NCBI RefSeq assembly: GCF_000003855.2
Contig: NW_003101664.1
Coordinates: 620,878-684,877 of the forward strand
Length of the DNA: 64,000 bases
From: Blastomyces gilchristii SLH14081
Taxonomy: Eukaryota; Ascomycota; Eurotiomycetes; Onygenales; Ajellomycetaceae
Direction of reading: 5' to 3'
The translations under genes were made by a program, and so were the position numbers. Numbering within the stretch: position 1 is the stretch's first letter; each line of letters begins with the position of its first letter. Positions 23,943 to 35,808 of the stretch are shown one piece after another. The notes under the pieces are model-generated. The model searched no databases. It had not been told where the DNA came from and was given only the letters and a program-made list of their open reading frames with translations.

Positions 23943-24912
23943 ATGCCTCTTCTAACGCTCCACCTTCTATCTCTTACCCCCAACACCGACCCAAGAAGCT
24001 TTGTGAAAGAGCTTAAGAAGTCCCCAGGCGTCGAAGTCGTGGTGTTCTCCCGCCCAAGGCATGTGGTCGTCCGTTCTAACATCCTAGATAGTAACCCACT
24101 ACAAACTACAAAATGGGACCTGTTAGTCCTCCTACGATCTCCTCAGAACTCAATTCCCGCTCCCCTTCGAGCTGCTTATATTATAAGTGAGTATTCCGTC
24201 AACGTGGGGATTCCGTCAAAGTTGATATCAACATATCCAAGCCGCGTTGAGAAGTTGAAACGTGGAGCTACTTCGGTACCCATTACGGGTTCTCTGGATG
24301 CTGCTCGGGGTAAACCTTCGTCTCAGAACTTGGAGCTCTCGCCTGATCTACTTGGGTTCATGGATGAGCTATTGAAGACGCATGACAAGCCTGTGACTAT
24401 GCTTAATCTTCTACATTTCCACCGTGGTGGGAAACCTGAGTACTATAAATATGGGCAGGTGTGTTTCAACTTTTATTGATGAGTTTATGGTGTTTGCACC
24501 TTAGTGACAATAGACCATTGACTCTTTCAATCAGGGATTCGTTAAGGTTGCCGGTAGAATTGGTGGTGATGCGAAATTGGTTGGCAATGTCGTTAAACCT
24601 GCTGCGGGCCTGCGCGATTCTCGGGGAGACCCAGACCGACCTGAGGGAGACTGGTGGAACGAGATTGCTATTGTTCATTATCCGTCCATCCGACACTTCT
24701 GCGACATGTTGGCTTCAGATGAATATCAGGATATCAATTCCAAGCATCGGCTGAATGTAAGTCTGAGACGCTTTTTGGATTATGTTGCGTAGAGATTACC
24801 AAGATGTGAATGGGTTCTAATATAGCTGGACCGTTAGGCTTTGAGGGATACCTTTCTTCTGTGCACTACAGAATTTGATGTTGAGGATGACGAGCTGTCC
24901 GCGAAGCTGTAG
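23943..24912 (+). CDS. DUF1330-like (dimeric alpha-beta barrel) protein
   Basis: Three exons, 23943-24458, 24535-24756 and 24838-24912, encode 270 residues. The C-terminal half matches the DUF1330 pattern: VTMLNLLHFH, EYYKYGQGFVKVAGRIGG and the ending EIAIVHYPSIRHFCDMLASD with YQDINSKHRLNALRD. Such proteins adopt the dimeric alpha-beta barrel (ABM-like) fold; their substrate is unknown. The first ~130 residues are a less conserved lead. The ATG at 23943 has the context CACCATG and is preferred over an ATG 12 bases upstream. A TATA box lies 80 bases before it. Introns are 76 and 81 bases. Confidence 0.75.
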
Positions 24913-25966
24913 TAATTTTGGCAAATCCGTATGGCTACCATGATACACAGTCACAGCCGGCCTGAAGTTTCTAACTAGTATTGAATGATTCTTTAACCAG
25001 AGCTGAAGGGTAATATAATATTCGTTCCTGCTATTAAAAATTTTACCTTCACCGAGTACACTTCCAAGCCGCTCGCTTTCCGGTTGTAGTTATTGAAACA
25101 ATCCGCAAGCTGCTAAATAGGAATAGCCGTCGTTAATGTATTTAATTGGTCCTTTGGCTAGCGACCCGAATCTCTAAAATATTATATAGTCCCCAATCAT
25201 GTATTGTTATTTTCTCAATTCTTGATCACGAAACGCTGGGTCAACTGCTCTCACAAATCTGCAACAGCTAGATATATCGTAGCTCAAGAGGCGGGAACAA
25301 TCTTAAATCTGTGCTCCGCCTGCGAATAAATATGCCTTGGCCCTTCATTCCTTCTTCCTGTGCAGACTGCGCTCATGACAAGATTTGTGTTTTCAATACT
25401 CTGGCCGGATAATCTCTGGCCGGATAGACTCTCCATTTTCCAAAGTGGAGTAAGTTTCACGCAGTCTCATCAATGAGCCTCCTGGTTGCAAAAATGAGCA
25501 TTGGAAGTTTATTTCCATGATCTCAGGGCCGCCAGTTTGAAATCACAAAGAGGGGATAGCAATTCTGACTCAATTTCCATTCCGATTTTCATTTATTATC
25601 ATATCCTCCTATCTTCGCCAGCAAAGTGATTCCTGGGCACTTGAAGGTCGACGTAACTATGGCTTTAAAAAGGGAAGCCTATTTAAATTAAAGTGCCGCA
25701 CCTCCAAACGGATACACAGCTCTTTTTTGGGAGCAAGCAAGCCTCCAACTTCATTAAGTGGGTAAACCGGGAGTTGCTGAGTGGATCAGTTCCTCCATTT
25801 CACGGACTGTGTTGCCTGCCTCGACCCAGTGCTGGTGGCTATCCGCAAGCTAGGCTCCGACTTGAACAATATAAGTATCGTGTGCTCTACCGCGCGGTGT
25901 GGGATGTCCTATCCAAGAGATTCCGATAACTGCTTTTACAGAAAAGACTCCACATAACGCTATAGA
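24913..25966. other. Intergenic, probable old repeat remnant
   Basis: No gene is seen. TGTGCAGACTGCGC near 25372 resembles TGTGCGGACTGCGC near 37980, next to one of the TACGGAGTA motifs, suggesting scattered remnants of one repeat family. Confidence 0.4.
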
Positions 25967-27024
25967 ATGATGGATAGCAAGGAAAATGCTCCTCGGATCA
26001 AAATCGTCGCACCGGAAACGCAGCCTGAAAACGACAACAATGCTGATGAGAAGAATTCTCGAGGTCGCAAACTTGCTGGAAGGATATCCCAACTCGACTA
26101 GCCTCCAAAGAGCTTGGATTTCACAATATCCGGTGTAGACTGCGAGTACAAAGTTCATTCCAGCGTCATTTGCTCCCAGTCACGATTTTTCGAAAGGGCA
26201 GTAAGGGGGAGATTTGCGGTATGTCTCTAATTCTTCCCCCATATGGAGTCCCTTTACTTCCGGTCCCTGCTTCTCCATTTCAGCTATGTGGCAATTCACC
26301 AAGCGAACGAATTGGCTAACTTCTTACTAGGAAGCAACTACGAAAAGAATACATCTCCCGGAGGTGGATGCCGATTCTTTGGAATTATTAATTTCAATTC
26401 TATACGGCTTCGAATCTACATATTCTGCAGAGCTCTGGCCGGAAGGTTATGAGGATATCAGGGGATTACTTGACGGTGTTGACCAGACAAATCACTACAC
26501 TATACCGACCGAACCTTCAATAATCGATTTTGAAGGCTCCTCGGACAGCTCCCAGGAAAACACAGGTCTTCGACTGCTCCGCTTATACTCTCTCCTTGAC
26601 CGGTTCGATATATTTTGGCTCCAAGCTTGAGCAAAAAGTATCGTCCTTTTATGGGCTAAAGTCAATATCCGCAACGCCAGCATTTATAGAAGTGATTCAG
26701 GCGGTTTACCGATGCGAGACTGGAAACTACACCGAACTCGTCGACGGAATCTTCGCACTCGTCTTGGACAATGTGGATTTATTGATTACCGACGAGGACT
26801 TTTACGAAGTGGTAGTGGAAAACGGGGAACTCGGAGCAGAATTGCTTCGACACATTTTATTGACGAACAGGATTGCTGATTCAGCTTTGGGCATGCACAG
26901 CTCTCTGATGAAGCTGCACAATATTGGGGGGAAGAAGTTGGTGTATGAAAGGGTAAAATTGCAGCTGAGAACTCACCACCAGTTGACTCAATTTTCGGGC
27001 CTGGCTAAACCGCCTGTACAGTAG
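25967..27024 (+). pseudogene. BTB/POZ-domain gene, broken by a stop and a frameshift
   Basis: The sequence reads as a fungal BTB/POZ protein: LDFTISGVDCEYKVHSSVIC (the BTB core) ends exon 1 at 26218 (GTATGT donor), and exon 2 from 26331 continues with KRIHLPEVDADSLELLISIL and the LRLLRLYSLLDRFDI helix. Two lesions are visible. First, TAG at 26099-26101 lies in frame between the opening ATG (25967) and the BTB core; it is one C-to-T change from the Gln codon CAG. Second, the frame ends in TGA at 26628-26630 while the continuing frame (GSKLEQKVSSFYG to 27024) is shifted by one base at a run of four T (26613-26616). No splice pair removes either lesion. BTB proteins often act as Cullin-3 adaptors; this copy is probably non-functional. 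A sequencing error could explain the T-run but not the TAG. Confidence 0.75.
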
Positions 27025-27433
27025 ATATTAGTGATTCCCAAGAATTAATTGAATCATGGTACATGGTTGAATATCCTGCTTCATAAGCCGACGGGGTCTG
27101 CTTGCTTCCTTCTAACACTCGAACAAACATGGAATCTGACACTCAATGTTACCATTTCTCTCCAATAAGCACAAAGCCATAGCAGACTCTTCTTCTATTA
27201 CTGCTATGATAACTAACATAACAACCCCAATCCCTATCCAAACATTTGATATCTTTAGTTTCCGGGAAATTGTCGTGCAGGGAAATTTCCAGGTGTTATA
27301 CCCCTAAACAGGCTGGCTGAGAATCAAAGCTCTGACGTCCCTGATCTCATAGCTATCATTTAAACCCACCACAGAAACAAACCCCGTCAACCTCGCCGTG
27401 GCATACATATGTAACTAGTTACTTATCTCAAAT
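27025..27433. other. Intergenic
   Basis: Short 3' flank between the BTB pseudogene and the GNAT gene; nothing recognisable. Confidence 0.5.
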
Positions 27434-28312
27434 TTAGTCCTCCGCCGCCTTCGGTTCCCACCTCATCACGTAATACTCAACGTCCCACTTGCCCATCAAA
27501 TAGTGGTCGTGCTCGATATCGACAAACCCATGCTTGAGATACACGGGGTGCGCCATCATGGAAGACTCAAGCCAGATAGGCACCATTAGATGGTTAGCCA
27601 GATCGCGTCCCCAGTTTATTAGCCGGCTGGCGAATCCTTGGCCCCTATATTCGGGGAGGACGAAGAGGGTATCTAGCTCTGGAAATAATGTTAACTGGTG
27701 TTAACATTGATACATGGATATAGCTGGATAGGCGCCGAACGTGGACCGATGTATACCACTGATCATAAGAAGCACGCAGGTATTCTTGAGTTGATCTGCT
27801 CTCGTCCAGTCGATCTGTGCCAGGGCAGGATCTTTACATCAGGGTGGAGAGGGGCGTAGATCTATATCAAGCCTAGAAGACGCCGGCGACGAGAGAAATG
27901 AAACAAGCGGAGACTCACGGATATGGCCCTCCTTCAATAGCCTCAGCTTCCGATCCACAATGGCTTTAAACATCGTATCCAAAATGCTCTTATCCTCCGG
28001 ATCCTCAAGCCATATCATATCATCCGTACTCAACTCTGGTCGCTTCAGGGGAACGTACACGGGATTCAGCTTGTAATTGACCACTGCGGTGATTTTATTA
28101 CTATTGTTCGTATCGATGGCCTTGAGCCAGATGGAGTTACTCTGGGTGGCGAACTGGTTCAGGCTCCGCTCCATGAAGATCTGCCGGTTGCGCGGGGTGT
28201 TCTCGCCATGGATGAGCAACTGGAAGGGTTCATGTTGGAACGCTCGGAAGTGGCCTTCGATTATTTCCTCCCAGTCTGAGGCTTCGATTTTGGTGATAAC
28301 TAGATGCACCAT
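27434..28312 (-). CDS. GNAT-family N-acetyltransferase
   Basis: Two minus-strand exons, 28312-27919 and 27678-27434, give 212 residues. The acetyl-CoA-binding motif A is clear right after the junction: QLDTLFVLPEYRGQGFASRL, which has the R-x-x-G-x-A signature (RGQGFA), followed by INWGRDLANHLMVPIWLE and the motif B-type tail with YLKHGFVDIEHDHYL. The N-terminal half (about 1-130) has an EGHFRAFQHEPFQ start typical of fungal GNAT paralogues. The intron is long (240 bases, GTGAGT donor, TTTCCAG acceptor); no middle exon could be fitted without a stop. Substrate unknown. Confidence 0.75.
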
Positions 28313-28862
28313 GACTAGGACCTGGAGCCGGGTTCTTAGTATCTTGTAGCGGGTATCGTAGTTATTTTTTCCCCTTAATCTTTGGTGATCGGAAAAAAAG
28401 TTATGGGGTCGGCCAGGTAGGATCGAAGTTGCTTACCCCGGTCGTTCTTTTAGAATGTATTAATTAGATCATCACAATTGCTAGCGGCCAAATTTCTGAT
28501 ACTTAATCATAGCTGGTCGGTGGTGGATTTCATTAGCAAGATAGCTGCAAGTACTGACAAACTGACGTCTGCTTGTTCTTATCGCTGTAGACAATGCTCG
28601 TTGGGAAAATTGGCGATATTTGCTAATTACTTACTCCCATCCGCTCTCGACCATGGGCCGGTGCAGGTACACCCATCTCAGAACTATTTCATTCGTACCT
28701 TGACGTTTGGATGCTAGTTATATTGACTTAGAACTTCTTGAAGCGGAGTGAATGGAACAGGAACTCAACTTGAAAACGCTGCTATGTGAAAGCTCGGAAG
28801 GGGGAAAAAGAAGCAATGTGCTACCCTCATATATTTCATTACAATATAGGAACTCAAATAAA
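28313..28862. other. Intergenic
   Basis: Divergent side of the GNAT gene and 3' flank of the membrane-protein gene; no gene or motif of note. Confidence 0.5.
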
Positions 28863-30327
28863 CTACTGCACATGCTCCTGCCAGCCGAAATCCGTTTTCA
28901 CCCTGATACCCATTGGAGGTGTGGTTTGGGTCTGACTTTCCGAGTCAATGTCACTGGTCCCATTTCTTCTAAAATCATCCATCTCGAAATGCGCAGAGAC
29001 TGTCGTTAGCATAGTCTCGTCATCCGCCGGTCGCAAGCGCATTCGACCGTTTCCAGATGTCGTCTCATCCACTGTATTTCCTTTAATTCGTTTAAACCCG
29101 CTCTTCTTGGTCCCGTCCACCGTAGTACTTTGTTGTGTTCGCACCAACGCAGGTGTAATGCCTGGGCCAGTACTGCTGCTTTTCCCAAATTCCGTCCCAA
29201 ATACAGAACGGCTCACCCGCTGGAGAAGAGGGCGTAGGGTTGGTAGGCAGGCGCAGACAATGCCAAGGCATGGCTCGACGAAGGACCAGAGGAAAATATT
29301 GACGAGAATGAATGTAACGTCCTTTGCTCTCGCGAGGTCGCCCATAAATTTTATCCTAACAATACTTACGACGCAGACACTGTAAAACAGCCAAATGGTT
29401 ATTAGCTATGGAACTTCTAGTGAGAAGAATAGTGCTCAGACAGGAGCAGGACATCACGCACAAGGTGCCTAACAAGAACAAACTGGATACTAGGATCTTT
29501 TTCGTTCTGGGCATCTGAAGCCTCCAGATCAGCGGTATGGGAACAAGAAGAATCAATACGTCCGTAGCGACATTTGCTGCTGCATTTCCGAGGTAAAAGA
29601 CGTGTGGATGGAAGAGGCAACGTCCAGACTTCGCATCCTCGACCTGGGTCCAGTAATAGGATATAGGCTGGCAAGAAACGAGGAGAGTGACGGTGCATGC
29701 GATGTAATAGCCGCCAGAAAGGAAAAAGCAGACCCACATCGTCCAATTCATCCCAAAGATACGTCGATAAAATAACAGGATTGAGAATTTGATGAGTGGG
29801 ACGTTGAGGATATACAGGAACATGTATATATAATGGATCTTCCATCAACCAAAAAGTCGTCAGTGATTCTATTTCGCGTTGTTCAATAATTCTTTTTATC
29901 CTGCAGCTCACCTTTATTAAAATCATCACGTCAGACAGAGGTATAACCCAGACATGCCTCCCAAGGCCATAATTACCCCCTGAAATCAACCACTTCGGTT
30001 AGAATGGATATTGAGAGTCAGATTCAATTGCCCAAGGTAACCCTCACCTATTATTGCAAGGACGAAACTGCATGTTACCGAAAACTGGCAAACAAATAGT
30101 TAACAACCCATCAGAGTCCGGCCGGTTACTGGAGAACTCACGAGGGAAAGTAATATTAGCCAATCATCGATTTTAATTGCGAAGTTCTGTATCTTGGTTC
30201 TTGTATAGAAACGGAGAGCAACGGCAATGACAGCAAGGCCATATACTGTTGCCGCGGAGGCATTGAATTCACGATTGCGGTTTTCCGTGAGGTCGATACC
30301 GGGAGGAGGCTCACCAAGCACGCTCAT
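28863..30327 (-). CDS. PTH11/SAT4-like integral membrane protein (fungal rhodopsin-fold domain)
   Basis: Five minus-strand exons, 30327-30142, 30084-30048, 29979-29912, 29838-29462 and 29379-28863, join to 394 residues. It begins with the family's extracellular lead (MSVLGEPPPGIDLTENRN) and shows seven hydrophobic spans, with the characteristic blocks YTRTKIQNFAIKIDDWLILL, NYGLGRHVWVIPLSDV, LIKFSILLFYRRIF and WSFVEPCLGIVCACLPTLRP. The last intron is inferred from FVCVVSIVRIKF, the family's expected sixth-helix region, formed when TTGTGCGTG.. is removed. The C-terminal ~150 residues are a hydrophilic cytoplasmic tail. Members include PTH11-type receptors and many orphan proteins, so ligand and signalling role cannot be assigned. 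A 37-base exon 2 is present. Confidence 0.8.
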
Positions 30328-33300
30328 CACGCTCAGGAGCCTCGAAAACGAGGCGGAAAGCAAGGCCGGAGAACAAAACCAAATATAATAAAGAATAATA
30401 ATGGCAGATAAATAACTCACGACAGGAAGCCCCTCTCATCCACGGAAAAACGAAAATTGTCCACATCTCGCATCAGATCTGCAGCAGGTCTATCTTGTTT
30501 TATAAAAAGGCGATGGACAAGGCACTAGAAGTTTGCATTGGTTCCCTTTTCCATGAGAGCAAATAGGACGAAGCCACTAATAAGAACATGATGAAACTTC
30601 CACGCGATCTCAAGCCTCAGGGCCGCCGATAGAGCTTACCATTGGTGGCTTTGGGCTCCCTTCCCCATATAGCGCGCCGCCGCCTGGGATCGTGGCTGCT
30701 ATCAGCACGCGAACACTGGATTCTGCGAGGGGTCTTGCTGGGATCTTGGGGGCGTCTTCAAAAATATCGCGTGTTGACTTAGTACAGTACGGAGTACTCC
30801 TCAGCGACTTCCCCAAGGCTAGAGTCGGTATGCATCATATTAGCTTGCTGTGTTTTGAAGCCCAAGGCATCAGGAACAGGTGGTTTCTCGCCGTTATGTC
30901 ATGGCCTCAAGTTATGGGATCTGTTGATTCGAAGAAAGTTTCGTGTGGGGGTTATGCAGTAAGTAGCGCGGAAAGGGCTGATTGAATTCCAATCATCGCA
31001 CCTCTCCGCGCGCTCATATGTATGTCACCGTCTTGGCTTGTGAGGCTTTGGGAGCCGGGGGGGATATTCTTCCGATCAACGCGTCGATACCATTGACTAA
31101 TTTATTTTAAGTTTGCTCCGTCGCCTGAAGGGCTTCGACGAACACTTTTTAGAGGAGCAACCTGCCATATCAAGTTTAGACGGTGAATAGAAGGTTTCCT
31201 TAGTGAGCGCACTATTATGCCTGTGGGTCTCAGGGGCGCTGCTGAATGCAAACTGAAAGTTTTCCGTAAAACTGTCGCAAAAAGGCCACTTCAGTCTGAA
31301 AACCATCGCGAGCGCTACTACATCAGCTGGACAGCAGACAACTGACAGAGTTAATTGGTATGGAGATAGCAGTGTCTGGCATTCCGTCTTCATTATATAA
31401 CGATTTGCGGGCCGTAGGACAGTGTCAACCGGATGCTTGCCGTCCTCATGATTCCGTTACGTTGTAATCTGGACTGGCGCGGCGCCAGCGGTAGCATCCA
31501 GACCCATGTCATCAGAAGGCATCGCAAAGATTTTCCCACAGCTGTAGTTGGCTGGAGCCCGAACCTGACAGGCTTGCAATTCCCCGATGCTTTTGTGCAG
31601 ACTCCGCCTGGGATCGGAGTTAATGTCTACTATCACCTCGCTTAACAGCGCGCACAGTCGCGACGTTGATTGGTGCTATTCCGCCAGAACAAGCGAAGCA
31701 TCCTTGATTCTCTGTTCAGGAAAATCCGAAGCTTTTCCTGATTATGATGAACGCTGGAAAATCTCAGATTTGGAATATTCAAGATGCGTCCCTGACTGGT
31801 CTGGAACTCCAACCAAGATACATATTACTGTTTTCTGTTTACGGAGTAGTTTGCTCTGACTCGTGCAACTGCCATTTCGCTGTTCCGTCCGGATCTTCAA
31901 GATGTAGCCTCTATTTCAAAATAATGGATATTTCAACAGTTTCCGCATCCTCATCGCAGATCTGTCGAGCATGCCCTACAGAGTGGGGGCGAGTTGCTGC
32001 ATGGCTTCTAAAAACCATGTGGCAAGTCCGCTCAGACCCAACGAGAGTTTATTTTATGTCTGCACAGTAACTTAAGTTACTCCGTACAGACGCCCTACTT
32101 ATTAGGTTACTCTTGATAATCACACCCCCTCACTACTAGACAGATCAGCCTGGGAGTGATGTTTGCTTTTTATACGAAGAAGCTGAGCATATTATCCCCG
32201 AAGCTAGATCTCCAGGGAGTATTATTATTACTATGCGTAGAGTCTGAAGTCTGTGACTTCAAGTTTGTACTCTTATTATAATAGCTTTTCATTAAAGTCA
32301 TCGATTTGAACCCCTTCTCCCTGCTGTGGTCGAGTGCTTCTTGCATTCCAAGGTTCTTATGTATGTGACCACTCCATGGCTTTCCCGACCTCAGTTTCGT
32401 TGCAAGACTCCCATTATTTTCCGTCAGCAAAGCCGAAGATTCCTCCACCATCACCTGCTCACCTTGACTGTTCATGCTGCAACCTGGTCAAGCCTAACAT
32501 TTGGCCAAGAGAGGGCTTAATGCCACGTTATCTAATCCAGCCCCACAAGAAGCCCAGGCTGGTTTCAGATGCTTGGAGGACCTCCTTTTTTGTCATGGCA
32601 AAACGATATATACTGAAGGCGAATAGATCCGCGAGAGGCTCTGGATGCTAGCTTTCATCTTAACCAGGGTTTACTGGGTTATCTTAGCTTACTATGATTT
32701 ATCAGGTCCGCCAACTTCAAGTTCAACACCCTCGCGCTAGCACAGATGTTCAAAAGTGGAGAGGGGAATTTGGTTGGACTCGCATCACACCCGAAATGGA
32801 AGGTCACAACTTACACTCCCTAGTTTCAAAGACGGGCAATAATCGATGTGTTGTGTCGCGTGTTAGCAGTGTTGTTGGCACCGCCCGAATCTATCCTACT
32901 TCAATGGCACCCATACCGAAGCATGGCTCGTTACGGACTCACCCTTAGTCTCCCTCCACTGATCTGAGGAACGAATTGATCAATGATGAAACGAGGCTGT
33001 GTTTAGCGAAGGGAATAGTAGTACGTTATAATCTTTTACTCTTGCGCCTACTATTCACTCCTACTGAGAGAAAGCTCTCTCGCTGAAGGCGGTGGATGTG
33101 AGCGAGGATGTAAAGGGCTGCCATAAATGCATGTCAAAACCGGGGCCGAACTTGTCTCAAATCTTGTGGGACACGGTGAAGATGTGATACTGCCCAACCG
33201 TGGGCGCGCGGAAGTTATCCCCTTGGGTATTACCGTACCCCTGAGGTCTGATGACCCAGAGGCAAATCCTCTTCCAAGGAAAGCTATACTAGACATGTTA

Positions 33301-34434
33301 GTGATAATCTTGCAGTGGGCATAACATCGACTGACTGGCCTCAGAGGTGGAATATATCTCTAGACGTCAACGATCCTGATGGATCATCTCTTGACTTTAG
33401 TCCGTTTGAGATGGTGTTTAAGGGAACTTGTGTCACGTTTGACGAAATTCAAGACGAAATTCAGGATGTTGATTATCCCTCGAACATTTACAGGATAGGG
33501 TACTATTCGCAATTGCATCTAAAACCTGGCTTGCCTGTCAAGTTCATAGGACACTTCGTACGCCAATTATGAACGGGATTGTACAGTCGATCTTCCTAAA
33601 TAAGGGGGCGTGTGTTGACGTTCTCCGTTTCCCACTTGTTCAGTTTATAATCGTTCCACCCGCCCGTACCTCTCTATGGCGACCCGTTTATATAATGTCA
33701 TAACTAGTCAACAACTTCCACCTTGGTAGGACGAGCGCGTGAACATACCTAACTGTACCAGAATATATTTGACCCTCACCTGGGTTGCCAGGACGCATGG
33801 GCCATAGGCGCGGATGTAACTTGTCACCAGCGCCTCTTTTCCAGAGGTGAACGCTCGATTGGGTTATATCTTCTTCAACATACCCATCTTTAGGCAGGAT
33901 GTCTTTGCTTAAGGGTGCGCTGATAGTGACAGAGCCAACCTTTACAAAATAGGATAGCATTTTTCAAAGCGTTAACGCCGGGTTCAGCAACAGAGGTAAA
34001 GCAGCGGTATTTGTCCACGATGACCACATGTGCATGGGCAGTAATCCGGATTTTGATACTCCTAAGGCACTAGAGCCGATCAAGAAACAGCCAATGAAAG
34101 TCATAGACGTCGTGGAGAGTTCCTGAGGGTTGTGGAGATCCGGATCTTGCGCAGGCCTGCGCCAGGGAGAAGTTCGGAGTTAATGACACCTCCAGGTGTT
34201 TAGTGCATCTGAGGAGAGCGGGAGGTGAAATAACTTCCCTGAATTTTCTTCAGAAGAGGCGGTTTCTCACAGTATCCACTGAAGGCCTGGAGAGATCGCA
34301 TGTCGGCGAGTACAAACGTTGTCGACCCATATATCGATAACAGGCATTCCGAGGAGCTATAGCAGGTTAGCATACGTACAATACCTCACTACTTGAAGGA
34401 GTCATGCTCTCCCGAATACACACATAATTTTGCA
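30328..34434. other. 4-kb gene-poor stretch with repeat-like motifs
   Basis: No domain-bearing gene is recognised. The palindromic-style motif TACGGAGTA occurs at 30788-30796 and its complement TACTCCGTA at 32078-32086, in inverted arrangement about 1.3 kb apart. A 12-base unit repeats at about 33445-33468 (GACGAAATTCAA/GACGAAATTCAG). Several frames of 80-110 codons lack recognisable motifs; they could be relics of an old transposon, but this is not shown. Confidence 0.45.
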
Positions 34435-34884
34435 CTATAACAGCATGGGTATATAAGCACTACGGGTCGGGACATCATTGTTTCCTCGCTGCCGTTTCTT
34501 CTCACAAGTCACTCCCGAAACCGAAAATGTACACATTGCCTGATCACCGTGTAATTCCGCAGCAAGTTCGCCGCAAGCCGAGGGATTCAAATAGGGGGAT
34601 TTGAGCCGGCGGCTGTATTCAACATTTATCTTATGGTGATCAAGGGGAACACCAAGCTGATTCCTTAACGCCTCGATGTCCTGCTGTAGCTGGTCTTCCA
34701 CTTGGTACTCTGTAGTACATTGCCAACGGCAGAGATGTGAATTGTTGGCGTTGGTAAAGTTGCTATGCCATAGGATATGTGGGGGAAGTTTGTAGGAGTG
34801 CTATAGCTCGAGGTAAATCGAGTCTCGGATCTCGCGGGGCAGGACGCTGATAAATCCAAATTGGACTTGTGGGTTCATAGCCAT
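34435..34884 (-). pseudogene. Small conserved protein gene with in-frame TAG (Trp expected)
   Basis: The ATG at 34884 opens FGFISVLPREIRDSIYLEL, the LPREIR-D-IYLELW motif at the N terminus of a widespread family of fungal hypothetical proteins. The next codon is TAG at 34803-34801, where the family has Trp (TGG), i.e. a G-to-A change. Beyond it the same frame runs on to 34435 with family-like segments: HILWHSN, CRWQCTTEYQVEDQLQQDIE and LRNQLGVPLDHH. No splice pair around the stop restores the frame. The gene is therefore probably dead, or else uses read-through. The family function is unknown. Confidence 0.65.
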
Positions 34885-35808
34885 GCTGTTGGTGGTTGGC
34901 TGGGCGGGGATGCTAGAGTAATGAAAGGTAGGATATTTCCGATAACAGCGAGGGGTGTATATAGGTATGCCTTCGCATGTATTCTTTCTTGATAAGGCGA
35001 AATTATACACGCATGCAAGCCGGGTGGGCGGTGGGTAGTAGTGTGTTGGCTACGCTTGTAGAACTAATAGAGTTCGGCAAATCTCTCCATCATGGATGTA
35101 ATGGTTAATAGATCAACTGAAAGTGCGTGAGGTTGTCCCAGGAAAGTTCCAGGCCTCGATGGTCACAATGCCTTCTCGGCCTTGCTACGTTTCAGAGACC
35201 GGTTGGATGGATGGAGGTGGGCTGGTTCAGGTTCAGAAGTCCTGCCATCGAACCAGCGACATGTAGACGCCCAGATTCTGCCGTACCGGGCTTTCAAGTA
35301 GGGAATATTCACGAATCCACCTTAACAAATAAACTCTTGTTAAATAACACCTCTGGATAGCCCCGCGTCCAGGGAGGTTGACGACAAGGCGACCTGACAG
35401 CACGAATTAGGGCTATGCCAGCACCAATCAGGGCAAGACGCAGTGGCTTAGGGCTGCACCGTCCATGCAGAACATGCATGACCTCCCGCAACGGAATCTG
35501 CCTCACTGCTTCAGGCCATTAGAAAAAAGTGGTATATAAAATAGAGGAGCTTGTCCCACTTTTTGTCGTTTCTTTATGATTCAATTTCACTCCTTTACCA
35601 TCTAAATCAGTAGTCAACCGTTGTGGTTCTCATGCTAACACTTTCAGAGGACTTTTGAAATTCTGTCTACTGTCAACTCCTATTATACACTACTTGATAA
35701 ATCGATAAACTCGATCTATTTTTTTTCTACATCTCGCGCGTATATGCTTGTCCGACTTTCAAACAACCAACTGCCATATATCAACAAAGGAAGAAAGAAA
35801 GAAAGAAA
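34885..35808. other. Divergent intergenic region with TATA box of the VWA gene
   Basis: TATATAAAATA at 35533-35543 lies about 270 bases before the VWA-gene ATG. Immediately before the ATG are repeated GAAA units (about 35790-35808). No gene is seen. Confidence 0.5.

Noticed and set aside
27682..27918. Possible middle exon of the GNAT gene
   Set aside because: Every acceptor in phase gives a stop; joining the two outer exons directly gives a proper GNAT motif A.
33127..33572. Overlapping frames that might form a spliced gene
   Set aside because: No family motif and no convincing splice pair; kept only as part of a gene-poor stretch.
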